DNA from: JANQPX01 sp050633905 | GTDB lineage: Bacteria > Pseudomonadota > Alphaproteobacteria > Geminicoccales > Geminicoccaceae | Assembly (NCBI GenBank): GCA_050633905.1 | Contig: JBOEHJ010000064.1 | Span: forward strand, 56,289-120,288 | Direction of reading: 5' to 3' | DNA length: 64,000 nt | Shown: positions 33,722 to 43,163 of the stretch, piece after piece | Position numbering within the stretch: the stretch's first letter is position 1 | Layout of the letters: each line of letters starts with the position of its first letter | Notes under the pieces: generated by a model | Told to the model about the DNA's origin: nothing | What the model saw: the letters and a program-made list of their open reading frames with translations, nothing else | Database searches by the model: none | Position numbers and translations under genes: made by a program

Positions 33722-36496
33722 CTAGAATTCGTTCCAGCCACCATCATCAATAACGGCTGAAGCAGGTGTTGCTTTAGCTACAGATGGAGAGGATTTGATC
33801 ACTTTCGGCTGGTGCGATAGCGGTCGCCGACGATCCCCCGATGCAGGCGCGGACTTCAGCTTGAAGAAGGCCATCAACTCGCCAAGTTTGATAGCTTCAT
33901 TGCTCAAAGCACGCGCTGCCGCCGTGCTCTCCTCTACGAGCGCTGAATTTTGCTGGGTCATCTGATCCATACTATTGATCGAGCCGTTGATCTCTTGAAC
34001 ACCTGCCGCCTGTTCCTGTGAAGCGCTTGAGATTTCCCTGACGATACCGGTGACTTTACCGATAGATCCCACGATCTCACCCAGGGCCTCGCCAGCCTGA
34101 TTAACTAACTGAACACCATCTTTGACCTGATTGTTACTATCTTGGATCAAGGTACTGATATCGGACGCAGCCTGAGCTGAGCGTTGCGCGAGTTGTCGAA
34201 CTTCTTGAGCAACAACGGCGAACCCCTTGCCCGCCTCACCAGCACGTGCAGCTTCAACGCTGGCATTCAATGCCAATAGGTTGGTCTGGAAGGCGATTTC
34301 ATCGATGACGCCGATGATATCGGTGATCTTTTGAGCTGAGCTTTCGATACCACTCATCGCACTAACGGCCTGCTCGACAACCGCGCCGCCTTTACCAGCA
34401 GTCTGATTGGCATCTTCCGCTAGTTGATTAGCTTTTTTCGCATTCGCGGCATTTTGCTTCACTGTTGCAGACATCTCATCTGTTGCGGCCGCCGTCTCCT
34501 CAAGGTTGCTCGCTGCCTGTTCGGTACGATGTGAGAGATCTTCCGTGCCGCTGTTGATCTCGGAGGCCGCGGCAGAAATTTCTCCAGCTGCGGTTTTGAC
34601 ATCACCAACGATGGTCGCAAGCTGGGCTGCCGTATTGTTGGCATTGTCCTTGAGAACGCCGAACTTACCCTGGAGATCCACCTCAATCCGACGATCGAGG
34701 TCACCTTCAGCCATCGCCGCAAGCATTTTCGCAAGCTCGTCGGTTGCTTGCGATACGACGCGGGTCAGCTCATTCATGCCGCCAGCCAGACCTCGATAGG
34801 TGCCATCGACCCCTTCAAGATCGATGGTCTGGTCGAGATCGCCCTGACGGGCCGCATTGATGACCCGATCGATTTCGCCTTGCATCGCTAGCTCGACAGT
34901 TCTATCCGCCCACTCGACCACGGTGCCAAGATGAGTTTGGGCCGCACTCTTTACCGGATTAACAATCAAACGGAGGTGCCGGTCACCAACTTCGATGTTC
35001 ACATCTCGGGCCGACTTAAGATTATCAACGATGGTTCGATTGTGAGCAGGGTTCTTGTGGAAGATATCGAAGTTCGCACCGAGCAGCTCGCTAGCATTAA
35101 AGTCTGGCAGATCGCGTCGGATCGCCGTCTCATAGGTCTCCAGCATCTTTCGCAGGCATGGATTGACATAGACGATCTCGCCACGCCGGTTGGCGACCAT
35201 CACCATGGTGCTGCAGCCGTCAAGCGCAGAGCGCAAGCGAGCCGCCTCTAATCCCTTTTGGCTGATGGCTTCTAGCGAGCGGCTAACCGATCCAATCTCA
35301 TCATGTCGCTCGATACCGGGGATCTGCGTCTGGTCACCCTTCGACATCACCTCAACAGCCTTAACCATCTGAACCAACGGCTTTGCCACATCTCTCGCCA
35401 AATACCAGCCAATGACGGCAAGGGCTATAAGAGCAGCACAGGTGATCAGGAACAGGCGAACTGCCAGACCAATTACTGGCGCTAGGATCTCGTGCTTAGC
35501 CATCTCCGCAATCATGGCCCATCGGATCCCGCTGAAATCGATGAACGTGTATGCAGCGACAGCTTCCTCGCCATTCAAATCGATCAGGTCGGTGGTGCCA
35601 TGTTCTCCGCGTAGGGCCATTTCGACAGGACCGTGTTGAACTTTTCGTACAAGGATCGTCGATTCTTCGTCGAATCGACTGTCTGTGCGCATCAGATCGT
35701 CATCTCCGACAAGGAAAGATTGCCCAGTCTCACCCAAGCCTGCGGTCTGCTGGACAACGATGTTCAACCGATCGATCGGCATTTGGAAAACAAGCACACC
35801 AAGCGCTTGGCCAGCATCGTCGAGGATTGGCTTGGAAATAAAGCTCGCCGGTGCACCATGGCTCGGTGCGTAGGGACGGAAGTCAAAGAAAGCCTGAAAA
35901 CTCTGATCTGGATTATCACGGGCTGCCGTGAACGCTTTACCAAGATCAGTATCCTGATACTTGCCGGTCACTAGGTTGGTCGCGTAGTCGAGCTCCTTGA
36001 AGACTGTATAGATCAAATTGCCTTCAAGATCGAACAAGAAGATATCGTAATAGCCGCGTTCACGCAGAAATTCTCTAAACCAGGGATGATAGGTACGATG
36101 GGCCTCGCTGTAGGACGAGCCGTCAGAGGCCGCATCCAGATTGTCCTTAGCTCCCAAAGGATGGGGATTATCGTCGATATAGAGCTTCTGCAGTGTTTGT
36201 TTCTGACGGCTGCCTAATTCATGCCAGCTCTCTCGAAAGTCGACCAATGCGCTTTTCGTCGACGGATTGGACGCGACGAACCTTAAATCCTGCTCGATAG
36301 AACCCAGGTAGTCTTGGAGGGCTGCCTTGCGACTATCAAGCAAGGCTTCGAGACGAGATTTCGCCTCTTGACCAAGCGTATCAGCAGCATTCCAATAGGC
36401 AGCAAAACCGATACAAATACCGACCAAACCGCCGGCGCCAACGATCATCAACGGTAATTTCCAAGCGATCGAAAGCTTCTTCAGTGAGAATGACAC
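33722..36496 (-). CDS. Methyl-accepting chemotaxis protein with extracytoplasmic sensor, HAMP and PAS domains
   Basis: A 924-residue receptor. Membrane helix 1 is at about 14-34 and helix 2 at about 343-365, leaving a periplasmic sensor of some 300 residues that resembles a double Cache domain. A HAMP domain follows (366-418), then a PAS domain (about 420-530; VMVANRRGEIVYVNPCL), a second HAMP-like stretch, and the signalling domain with its hairpin tip EIAFQTNLLALNASVEAARA. The C-terminal tail GGWNEF resembles the pentapeptide that tethers CheR or CheB (N-W-E-T/S-F type). GTG start with AAGGAG upstream. No che genes are nearby. Confidence 0.93.
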   Translation of the reverse strand: MSFSLKKLSIAWKLPLMIVGAGGLVGICIGFAAYWNAADTLGQEAKSRLEALLDSRKAALQDYLGSIEQDLRFVASNPSTKSALVDFRESWHELGSRQKQTLQKLYIDDNPHPLGAKDNLDAASDGSSYSEAHRTYHPWFREFLRERGYYDIFLFDLEGNLIYTVFKELDYATNLVTGKYQDTDLGKAFTAARDNPDQSFQAFFDFRPYAPSHGAPASFISKPILDDAGQALGVLVFQMPIDRLNIVVQQTAGLGETGQSFLVGDDDLMRTDSRFDEESTILVRKVQHGPVEMALRGEHGTTDLIDLNGEEAVAAYTFIDFSGIRWAMIAEMAKHEILAPVIGLAVRLFLITCAALIALAVIGWYLARDVAKPLVQMVKAVEVMSKGDQTQIPGIERHDEIGSVSRSLEAISQKGLEAARLRSALDGCSTMVMVANRRGEIVYVNPCLRKMLETYETAIRRDLPDFNASELLGANFDIFHKNPAHNRTIVDNLKSARDVNIEVGDRHLRLIVNPVKSAAQTHLGTVVEWADRTVELAMQGEIDRVINAARQGDLDQTIDLEGVDGTYRGLAGGMNELTRVVSQATDELAKMLAAMAEGDLDRRIEVDLQGKFGVLKDNANNTAAQLATIVGDVKTAAGEISAAASEINSGTEDLSHRTEQAASNLEETAAATDEMSATVKQNAANAKKANQLAEDANQTAGKGGAVVEQAVSAMSGIESSAQKITDIIGVIDEIAFQTNLLALNASVEAARAGEAGKGFAVVAQEVRQLAQRSAQAASDISTLIQDSNNQVKDGVQLVNQAGEALGEIVGSIGKVTGIVREISSASQEQAAGVQEINGSINSMDQMTQQNSALVEESTAAARALSNEAIKLGELMAFFKLKSAPASGDRRRPLSHQPKVIKSSPSVAKATPASAVIDDGGWNEF

Positions 36497-36793
36497 GGGT
36501 CAAAACTCCTTATCGGCAGCTGAAACGCAAAATGACTATTGTTACGAAAATCTTGCCAACTTTTTCTGCGATCATTCTCTAATTGAGAAAATTTAACATC
36601 GTGTTAATCGCCATTGACGTGCTCGCTTCATGCGCCAATGAATCGAGTTACCTTCTATGCTGGACCTCAGACGATGCTCGGCATGTCATTGATTTTTTTA
36701 TTTCTTACAGATAGTTAGAGATTTCTAAGATTGCCATGATGATCACCAACATGAAAAATTCAGCGTAACGCAATGCGCGATCCGAACGCACCC

Positions 36794-37108
36794 TCAGAGC
36801 CTTTCAAAAACCCGTTCCAGAGAGACCCTGTTCAACCGATAAGCTTCGAAACAGATGGGAGATGGCTCAAATAGATGCGCATGGGTTTCACCCAGCACGG
36901 CGGACGTATGGCTTGCGGAGATCAACCAACGCTTTCTAGCAGCTCCCATTGATTTCAACATTTGCAGCCAAACCCATGCTTCACGATCAACCGTTCGCTT
37001 TGGTAAGGGCAAGTAGAGATAAGTTGTCCCAAAGTCCTCCCGGCCATATCGATACAGCATGCTAATGAGCGCTATAGGATTTCGATCTAACTCAATAGAA
37101 TTTCCCAT
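36794..37108 (-). CDS. Small protein of unknown function
   Basis: I do not recognise this 104-residue protein. The reason to accept it is an almost perfect GAGGAGG site 6 bases before the ATG and a protein-like composition: an N-terminal hydrophilic segment, a tryptophan-rich WVWLQMLKSMGAARKRW and a conserved-looking HLFEPSPICFEAYRLNR end. There is no signal peptide or membrane helix. It lies 87 bases downstream of a run of small membrane protein genes on the same strand and could be their last gene. Confidence 0.6.
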   Translation of the reverse strand: MGNSIELDRNPIALISMLYRYGREDFGTTYLYLPLPKRTVDREAWVWLQMLKSMGAARKRWLISASHTSAVLGETHAHLFEPSPICFEAYRLNRVSLERVFERL

Positions 37109-37195
37109 CAATGCCTCCTCAAATCAAAATAAACGGTGAAATCTTCCCACATCTGCATTCCCCTTCTTTTGTTTATTGAGCTAGACGCACGCCGC

Positions 37196-37528
37196 TTAGT
37201 CGCGGCGCTTCAAGCCTCCAAGCCAACCGCCGTTCCCCTCCGCGCGGTCCTGGTTGAGCGCCAGCCCTCGTTCGACAATGTCGTCGATCAGCGACGGTAG
37301 CCTGCTGAACGTCCTGATCAGCCAATAGAGCCAACCGACAGCGATAGCTGCCGCGGCAGCTTTAAACGCGACGGGCATATGATCGACAGCGGCTGGAAAT
37401 GCGCCCCAGACGACCACCAGCAGAGCGCACCAGCCACCAATTAGGCTCGCCATCGGGATTATCACGACATAGGCACGAAGCATCTTCTTCGCTGCTTTCG
37501 CGTCGATCGGCGGACGATGATGTGCCAT
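37196..37528 (-). CDS. Small membrane protein, two helices
   Basis: A 110-residue protein with hydrophobic segments at about 20-43 and 52-71 and a charged C-terminal tail rich in Arg, Glu and Gly. I cannot assign a family. It starts 2 bases after the stop of the next gene upstream (37531), so the two are surely co-transcribed. Confidence 0.7.
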   Translation of the reverse strand: MAHHRPPIDAKAAKKMLRAYVVIIPMASLIGGWCALLVVVWGAFPAAVDHMPVAFKAAAAAIAVGWLYWLIRTFSRLPSLIDDIVERGLALNQDRAEGNGGWLGGLKRRD

Positions 37529-37530
37529 GG

Positions 37531-37962
37531 CTATCGCCCTATAATCACGTTGGGCCGCATCAAGACGAGCAGAATGATAACGATAACAAACCCGACCAAA
37601 GCAATGGATAACGCCTCCTGCCCTCGCCTTTCATCTGAGGCCACTAGAAGCTCGGTCTCGGCGAGAGTCGAGGCAGCCTCCTGCTCGGCGACAACGATGC
37701 GCGCCTGGCTCTCGGCGATGGATACATCACGCCAGAGCATGCCGATGAGCACAGCACTGCCGGCAATGATGGTGATCGCCAGGAGGGCCAGAATCGCGAT
37801 GTCCCGAAAAATCTTTTCCCGTTGCACCTCGGTGTTGTTAAAGGCGATACGGTGTGACCTCACTTGAGGTCGGCCCTCAATTCGGTGGGCTAGGCGTGAG
37901 TGCAACGGTTCGATCATTACGGAACCGTCGAGACGCTTAATCGGTAAGCTGTATCTTGTCAT
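37531..37962 (-). CDS. Small membrane protein with a helical extracytoplasmic loop
   Basis: A 143-residue protein. A basic N-terminus of about 50 residues is followed by a membrane helix (about 53-75), a 40-residue heptad-like loop (SIAESQARIVVAEQEAASTL region), and a second helix (about 117-138). The layout recalls small sensory or scaffold proteins, but no family is recognised. GGGGG before the ATG. It is the middle gene of a three-gene set with those at 37196 and 38004. Confidence 0.7.
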   Translation of the reverse strand: MTRYSLPIKRLDGSVMIEPLHSRLAHRIEGRPQVRSHRIAFNNTEVQREKIFRDIAILALLAITIIAGSAVLIGMLWRDVSIAESQARIVVAEQEAASTLAETELLVASDERRGQEALSIALVGFVIVIILLVLMRPNVIIGR

Positions 37963-38003
37963 GATTAATCCCCCACAATCTCAAAGGAGACCCCGTCTCC
38001 CAT

Positions 38004-38237
38004 TCAGCCAAAAAAGCGAACCAATCGGAAAAACAAAAAAGCGAGCGTGCCGACAGCGATCGCCCAGCTCAAAAGCCCTGCCATGGAATGCAGGACAGAT
38101 CGGAGCAGCCGCCAGATGGCACGCAAAAGGAAAAGGATTGCCGCGATGGCAAAGCCTGCCAGCAAGAGATCGCCAAGTATGGCAAGGTCGGCAGGACTAA
38201 ACGTCGAGTACTGAAGAAAAGAAAATGCATACCACAT
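38004..38237 (-). CDS. Very small membrane protein
   Basis: A 77-residue hydrophobic protein with two helices (about 18-41 and 54-75) and a basic connector with R-x-x-x-R-L-L-R. ATG at 38237 has GGGGGG 6 bases upstream. No family is recognised. It heads the small membrane protein set. Confidence 0.6.
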   Translation of the reverse strand: MWYAFSFLQYSTFSPADLAILGDLLLAGFAIAAILFLLRAIWRLLRSVLHSMAGLLSWAIAVGTLAFLFFRLVRFFG

Positions 38238-38590
38238 CAACCGCCCCCCGGAGGTGATTGGTGAGCCGAGTTAAATCAACAGTCTAAGTCGGTAAAACTA
38301 AATTCACGTCAAACACAACTATTCTCCTCTCACTATTTCTCCACCAAAAGGCGACAACAAAACCAATACAAATCGCCTTAACCAATATTTGCATTGTATC
38401 GTATGTATCGCCTAAATTCAATACGAGCATTTTATTCGGCTTGTGTGATGTATTTCTTGTGCTAACCTATTGAGGTGTTGAGCGATTGAATGGCTTGGTT
38501 GGTTCAGAGGCAGTGGAGATGAAAAAAAATATTCAACGAGGCACTTCTGTGGACGCTGGCTGATTAGCACTGCGAGATGAACTGGATGAC
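38238..38590. other. Intergenic region between divergent small-membrane-protein and unknown-protein genes
   Basis: An AT-rich 353-base gap with promoters expected in both directions. A direct repeat TGTATCG occurs at 38395-38401 and 38404-38410. Nothing else stands out. Confidence 0.4.
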
Positions 38591-39985
38591 ATGACGATGG
38601 GCAAGCGACTTCACGAACGGCGAACGGATCGCGCGAGCACTGATGATGTCATCGAGATGGAGCGGCAGTTATGGGAATTCGCCAAGCGCCCGGACCCATC
38701 GGCTGTACCCGAAGCGAAACTCAGGCCGGGCGCGTTTCTCTATCGCGTTCATCGGGCTTGGCACTCGCTCGGGCGAGGATCAGGCATCGCATCTCATAGT
38801 TTTAGAGCGCTGCGTGATGAGTTATTGAAACGCGACCCACCTGTCAGAAATCTCCAACCGAAGCTTTACGGCACATCACCACTTTCACAGGCTGATGCGA
38901 GTTCGCTTATCGATGTCATGCTTGAGACGTGGCACGTCGCCAGAGGTACAAATGCGGGTTGGAACGCAACTGCCCTACCTCGTCACAAGGAAGCATCAGG
39001 GCAACCAGCAGACGCACGTGATATCGATGCTATTCGAGAGAACCTTTTGCATACGCTATTCAGAGGCGATGACAGTCTCCTCCTAGAAGAGCCGGTTGGT
39101 GTAGCTCCAGAAATATTTTACAGGCAACGTGGACACACGTCTCTTGCTTTAATTATTCCAGCCAAGAGCGAAACCACGGCTCACCTGTCACCTTCAAACG
39201 CCTACGGCGGTTTTTCAAGCTTGTTAGATCTCTTTCTTAAAGATGCCATTGAGCGCATGGATGCCGGGCGACCTCTACCAGTATTAATTTGGATTCTAAA
39301 ACTCGAACTAATTCGTGATAATGCTGAATTTCACCAGTCATTTCATTGTCTAATGACCTATTGGGCATGTATAACAAATTGGTACTTTCGCCTCAGAAAG
39401 ATACATAACATCGAAAAAGAAAAAGCAGATGCTTATTGGGACTTTTTGATCAAGAACTGTGCATTTGTTATATATGGACTTCCAGATTGGATTTCTGGTG
39501 TTGATAGTAAAATTCGAGAAGAAGACAAGGATCTAATTGATAATCAACTGATAGAGCTTGGACCAAGCTTTTTCATTCCAGACCGTCTACCCATCTTGTT
39601 GAATAGCCATAGGCAGGTAAAGAGGCATCAAGAGCAAAGTTTCAGCTTAAGTGTCAGTCTGGAGCCAGATCTCGAAAACACCACGAGTGCTGATGGACGG
39701 CTTAGCTATTGGCTCTACCCAGATCGGCCAAGAGGTGACTTGGAAGCGACTGCTGAAACAACAGGCCTTCCTGTTCTCGAAGCTGGCTTTTCGCCAGGTG
39801 AAGACTACGATCTTGCATTTATGTCGACTTATGATGCTGTAGTTTATCACCTTGGATTTCGAGATGAAACACATTCGCGTAGGAGCTTTACAACGCTCAG
39901 AGCGATGGGTTGGAGAATTCTCACGATTGAGCAATTTCAACGAGCGCTATTAGTAGAATCCGACCTCGGAAAAGTTTTACCTTAG
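38591..39985 (+). CDS. Large protein of unknown function upstream of a radical SAM gene
   Basis: A 464-residue soluble protein that I do not recognise. It has no signal peptide or clear membrane helix. The middle (about 185-340) is rich in aromatic residues, with a HQSFHCLMTYWACITNWYFR segment that looks like a buried helix pair. The C-terminal 100 residues (SYWLYPDRPRGDL onward) look like an alpha-beta domain. The first 150 codons have the GC-rich usage of the genome, while the rest is clearly AT-richer, suggesting acquired DNA. The ATG at 38591 has only a weak site; 38597 is an alternative. The radical SAM gene begins 190 bases downstream. Confidence 0.7.
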   Translation: MTMGKRLHERRTDRASTDDVIEMERQLWEFAKRPDPSAVPEAKLRPGAFLYRVHRAWHSLGRGSGIASHSFRALRDELLKRDPPVRNLQPKLYGTSPLSQADASSLIDVMLETWHVARGTNAGWNATALPRHKEASGQPADARDIDAIRENLLHTLFRGDDSLLLEEPVGVAPEIFYRQRGHTSLALIIPAKSETTAHLSPSNAYGGFSSLLDLFLKDAIERMDAGRPLPVLIWILKLELIRDNAEFHQSFHCLMTYWACITNWYFRLRKIHNIEKEKADAYWDFLIKNCAFVIYGLPDWISGVDSKIREEDKDLIDNQLIELGPSFFIPDRLPILLNSHRQVKRHQEQSFSLSVSLEPDLENTTSADGRLSYWLYPDRPRGDLEATAETTGLPVLEAGFSPGEDYDLAFMSTYDAVVYHLGFRDETHSRRSFTTLRAMGWRILTIEQFQRALLVESDLGKVLP

Positions 39986-40107
39986 TAGTTCTCAGATTAG
40001 CGTCTCTAACACCATGACAAATACAAATGGCACAGAAGACTCGCGACATTTTGTCGCTTTTCATTGAACTTTGAGGCCAACTCCCTATAGTGCGCTTCTA
40101 AGCTTTA

Positions 40108-40142
40108 TTAATTACATGTTTATGATGGTAATCATGTATTAA
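40108..40142. promoter_or_regulatory. Inverted repeat TTAATTACATG ... CATGTATTAA before the radical SAM gene
   Basis: The left arm at 40108-40118 and right arm at 40133-40142 pair throughout except for one extra T on the left. The repeat lies 33 bases before the GTG start. It may be an operator, which would mean the radical SAM gene has its own promoter. Confidence 0.4.
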
Positions 40143-40175
40143 TACAGTCATAAATTTGGAATCAAGGAGATTTCC

Positions 40176-41138
40176 GTGGCCCTTCAGGCAGTTACTGCGT
40201 TTTTAAGCCAATTAGAAAATCTGCCTGAGCGCGATCTTCTCACAATAATTTTAGCCGGGGGTTGCAATCTAAAATGTAGTTGGTGTGCTGTAAGCGCACG
40301 TCGAGAACGGCAAAATGGACATGAGACCTTCCAAGCTGAAAACTATCGCTGTCTTATATCGGGTTTGGTTTCCGAAAAGTTAATTTCTGGCGTGGCCATC
40401 GTTGGCGATGAACCGCTTCTTAATTCCGCTTGGCCTGTTGCTCGCGACATTCTTGATTGTGCTGACCATCACCAGCTTCCGAGTGCGCTCATAACCAATG
40501 GTACGAAGTTATCTGAGCGTAGCCGCGAGTTGGTGAACCGGCAGAACAAGGTCTTGGTCAGCCTGGATGGCACGCGTGAGTATCATGATGCAACCCGGCG
40601 GGTGCCGGGAGCTTATGATGCGTTGATCGCCGGTTTTCAGGCAGCTTCCGAGCTGCCTGAACTTCTTGATAGGATCACAGTCAGTAGTGTGGTTCAGCCG
40701 GACAAGTATGAGTATCTAGATGGTATTCCTGAGGTACTGGCTCGTTACGGCATCAAGCGTTGGGCGTTGGCGCCGTTGATCCAGTTCCGCCGGACGAAAC
40801 CGGGGCGGCTGCACCCTCGACTGTTCCCTGCACTCTACAAAGAACTACCTCGGCTGATCGAGCTTGGTGAAAAAGCAGGCGTTGATGTCATGATCGATGA
40901 TGGCCTCAGTATGTTGCTCCAGGCAGACCGTGAGGGGCAGCTTGGTGATGCGCCGGTCGAGCGACCAACGATGGCTGATATTCGCGTGTTGCGCATGCGG
41001 CCAGATGGTTTGACGGTCCGTTATAACGACCTACTCGACACCGACACCTCCCGTGGCCTTACCTGGGACGGTGTGGAACCACCTGCCGACTTCTACCGCC
41101 GACTCTACGCTGCCAATCCCGACACGGCAGCCGCCTGA
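40176..41138 (+). CDS. Radical SAM enzyme of unknown substrate
   Basis: A 320-residue radical SAM protein. The iron-sulfur motif is GGCNLKCSWC (C30, C34, C37), the C-x3-C-x2-C form. The glycine-rich SAM motif G-G-E-P reads GDEP at 77-80, a conservative but uncommon variant. VLVSLDGTREYHDATRR fits the SAM-binding beta-4 region of the MoaA/SPASM-like branch, yet the C-terminus has no cysteines, so there is no SPASM or twitch auxiliary cluster. The GTG start has a perfect AAGGAGA site 6 bases upstream. It lies between the unknown 464-residue gene and the DUF427-cyclase gene. No small precursor peptide gene is evident beside it. The family call is firm; the substrate is unknown. Confidence 0.9.
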   Translation: MALQAVTAFLSQLENLPERDLLTIILAGGCNLKCSWCAVSARRERQNGHETFQAENYRCLISGLVSEKLISGVAIVGDEPLLNSAWPVARDILDCADHHQLPSALITNGTKLSERSRELVNRQNKVLVSLDGTREYHDATRRVPGAYDALIAGFQAASELPELLDRITVSSVVQPDKYEYLDGIPEVLARYGIKRWALAPLIQFRRTKPGRLHPRLFPALYKELPRLIELGEKAGVDVMIDDGLSMLLQADREGQLGDAPVERPTMADIRVLRMRPDGLTVRYNDLLDTDTSRGLTWDGVEPPADFYRRLYAANPDTAAA

Positions 41139-41460
41139 CCACAATTTTTCCTTAGGCGATGACATCTTTGCGGTGTGATGCGTCATGACTGGCTAGTTTG
41201 CGGCTTGATGCAGCATTTTTACGCAGCTGAAACCGATTGCCCTTTAGTAGTTGTGGATCTGACCTGACAACTGCCTGTTGTTGCGTTGTTTGGCTTATTG
41301 TTCACGTTAGCCAGCTACGACAGAACCCCGGCGTCAACTCGTTCGAATGTCGACCTCTCTAGGACGTGGCACTTGCCCCGGGTGCTTGCCATGCACACAT
41401 CTCTCTCATCTCGATCTGGAGCGCGCCGTTTCGCCTTGTTTGAGGAAAGGAGCAGAGCCC
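41139..41460. other. Intergenic region between radical SAM and cyclase genes
   Basis: A 322-base gap. The cyclase frame is open from 41347, but the ribosome binding site before 41461 makes the upstream part untranslated. No small gene or hairpin terminator is convincing here. Confidence 0.4.
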
Positions 41461-43083
41461 TTGACAGCCATTACCTCGACCGCGAACGCCGCACCGGAAG
41501 CCATTCATAAAGGGTATCAGTTCGACCTTGAGCCCGTTTTCAAACGGGTTCGCGTCGAAGTCAATGGCGTGACAATTGCTGACAGCGCGCGCGCCATCGT
41601 CATGCGTGAGACGCGATTGGCGCCAGTCTATTATTTTCCACAAGATGATGTGCGCATGGACCTGCTCCAGCGCACTGAGCTTCACACCCATTGTCCCTTC
41701 AAGGGCAATGCCTCCTATTGGAGCTTGGCGGTAGGCGATCAAACGATTGAAAACGCTGTTTGGAGCTATGAGGAACCGTTCGAGGAAGCCCTCAGCGTCG
41801 AGGGCTATGTCGCCTTCTACTGGGAAAAGATGGATGCCTGGTATGAAGATGACGTAAGAATTTTGCGACCGGCGGCGCCCGCGACTGTGGCGGCCAATCC
41901 GTTCGTCGACTGGCTAGTGCGCAAAGCGCCCCTGGCGAAGACACCGGAAGAGCTCGTTGAAGGTTTTGCCCGTACCTTGGTCGACGCTGGCATGCCGCTT
42001 TGGCGGTTACGAGTCATGATCCGGACATTGCATCCTCAATTACTGGCGAGTGTCTATTCATGGCAAAGCGATCGCGATGAGATCGAGATCAGCCAACCTT
42101 CCTATGAAGTCCTTGAAAAAAGAGAATATCAAGCGAGCCCCTTTGCCCTCATCCTGAGAGGTGAAGGGGGCATTCGCCGCCGGCTTGATGGGCCGGCACC
42201 GAAGCTGGACTTTCCCATTCTCGAAGAGCTGCATGACCAGGGTGCGACGGACTATGTCGCCATGCCGGTCAAGTTCTCGGACGGTCAGCTCAACATCATC
42301 ACCCTGGTATCATGCGCGCCCGGTGGTTTCAGCACCGAAGATCTGGGGCAATTATACGAAATCCTGCCCATGCTGGCGCGGCTGCTCGAGGTCCATGCGC
42401 TGCATCGCACGGCCGCCTCGCTTCTGGATACCTATCTCGGACGAAATGCAGGGCGCCGGGTGCTGGATGGAGAGATCAAGCGCGGCGACGGCATGGATCT
42501 CCATGCGGTCATCTGGTTTGCGGATCTTCGTAACTCGACGATGCATTCCGAAACACTGCCTCGCGCCGAGTATCTTGCCCTCTTGAATGGCTTCTTCGAT
42601 TCCGTCGCCGGCGCCATCATGGATCATGGCGGCGAAGTCCTTAAATTCATTGGTGATGCTGTCCTCGGGATCTTTCCGATTGATGACCCCACCAACCCGC
42701 ATCCCGTAACCTTGACGACCGCGATCGACGCCGTACGCGATGCCGAACACCGTCTCGCTGTTCTGAACGAAGCGCGACAAGCGAGGGGCGACGAGAGTCT
42801 TGGTTATGGCATCGCTCTCCATCGCGGCGACCTGACCTATGGTAATATCGGTGCTGCCGAACGTCTCGATTTCACCGTGGTCGGTCCGGCGGTCAACCTC
42901 GCTTCGCGCATCGAGAATATGTGCAAGACGCTGAAGGAGCCGGTGCTATTATCGGGAAGCTTCGCGAAAAGTTTCAGAGGCGATCTACGCTCCCTCGGCA
43001 AGCACCGATTGCGCGGTATTGCGACAGAGCAGGAGCTCTTCACGCTTCCTTCAGGCAGCGCGCTCGAAACGGCAGCGGAATGA
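41461..43083 (+). CDS. DUF427 domain fused to a class III adenylate cyclase
   Basis: A 540-residue protein. The N-terminus holds a DUF427 domain (about 35-130): THCPFKGNASYWSLAVGDQT and AVWSYEEPFEEA with GYVAFYWEKMDAW are its hallmarks. The middle (about 145-320) is the sensor-like region common in rhizobial cyclases, including GMPLWRLRVMIRTLHP. The C-terminal cyclase domain (about 345-530) has metal aspartates D355 (IWFADLRNST) and D399 (KFIGDAVLGIFP), adenine-selecting lysine K395 and D470, and the transition-state pair N479/R483, so it should make cAMP. The start is TTG at 41461, with AGGAAAGGAG at 8 bases. It is cytosolic. The DUF427 role is unknown; it may sense a ligand. Confidence 0.9.
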   Translation: MTAITSTANAAPEAIHKGYQFDLEPVFKRVRVEVNGVTIADSARAIVMRETRLAPVYYFPQDDVRMDLLQRTELHTHCPFKGNASYWSLAVGDQTIENAVWSYEEPFEEALSVEGYVAFYWEKMDAWYEDDVRILRPAAPATVAANPFVDWLVRKAPLAKTPEELVEGFARTLVDAGMPLWRLRVMIRTLHPQLLASVYSWQSDRDEIEISQPSYEVLEKREYQASPFALILRGEGGIRRRLDGPAPKLDFPILEELHDQGATDYVAMPVKFSDGQLNIITLVSCAPGGFSTEDLGQLYEILPMLARLLEVHALHRTAASLLDTYLGRNAGRRVLDGEIKRGDGMDLHAVIWFADLRNSTMHSETLPRAEYLALLNGFFDSVAGAIMDHGGEVLKFIGDAVLGIFPIDDPTNPHPVTLTTAIDAVRDAEHRLAVLNEARQARGDESLGYGIALHRGDLTYGNIGAAERLDFTVVGPAVNLASRIENMCKTLKEPVLLSGSFAKSFRGDLRSLGKHRLRGIATEQELFTLPSGSALETAAE

Positions 43084-43163
43084 CAGTAGACCGGCAGCGC
43101 TGATGAATGGTCTTGCTAAGATCGTTGATCTGCAGCGATAATGTCTATCTAGGTTCAACAGAG

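Noticed and set aside
38395..38410. Start of a CRISPR-like or iteron repeat array (TGTATCG twice)
   Set aside because: Only two short copies with a two-base gap; no array, origin genes or cas genes are present.
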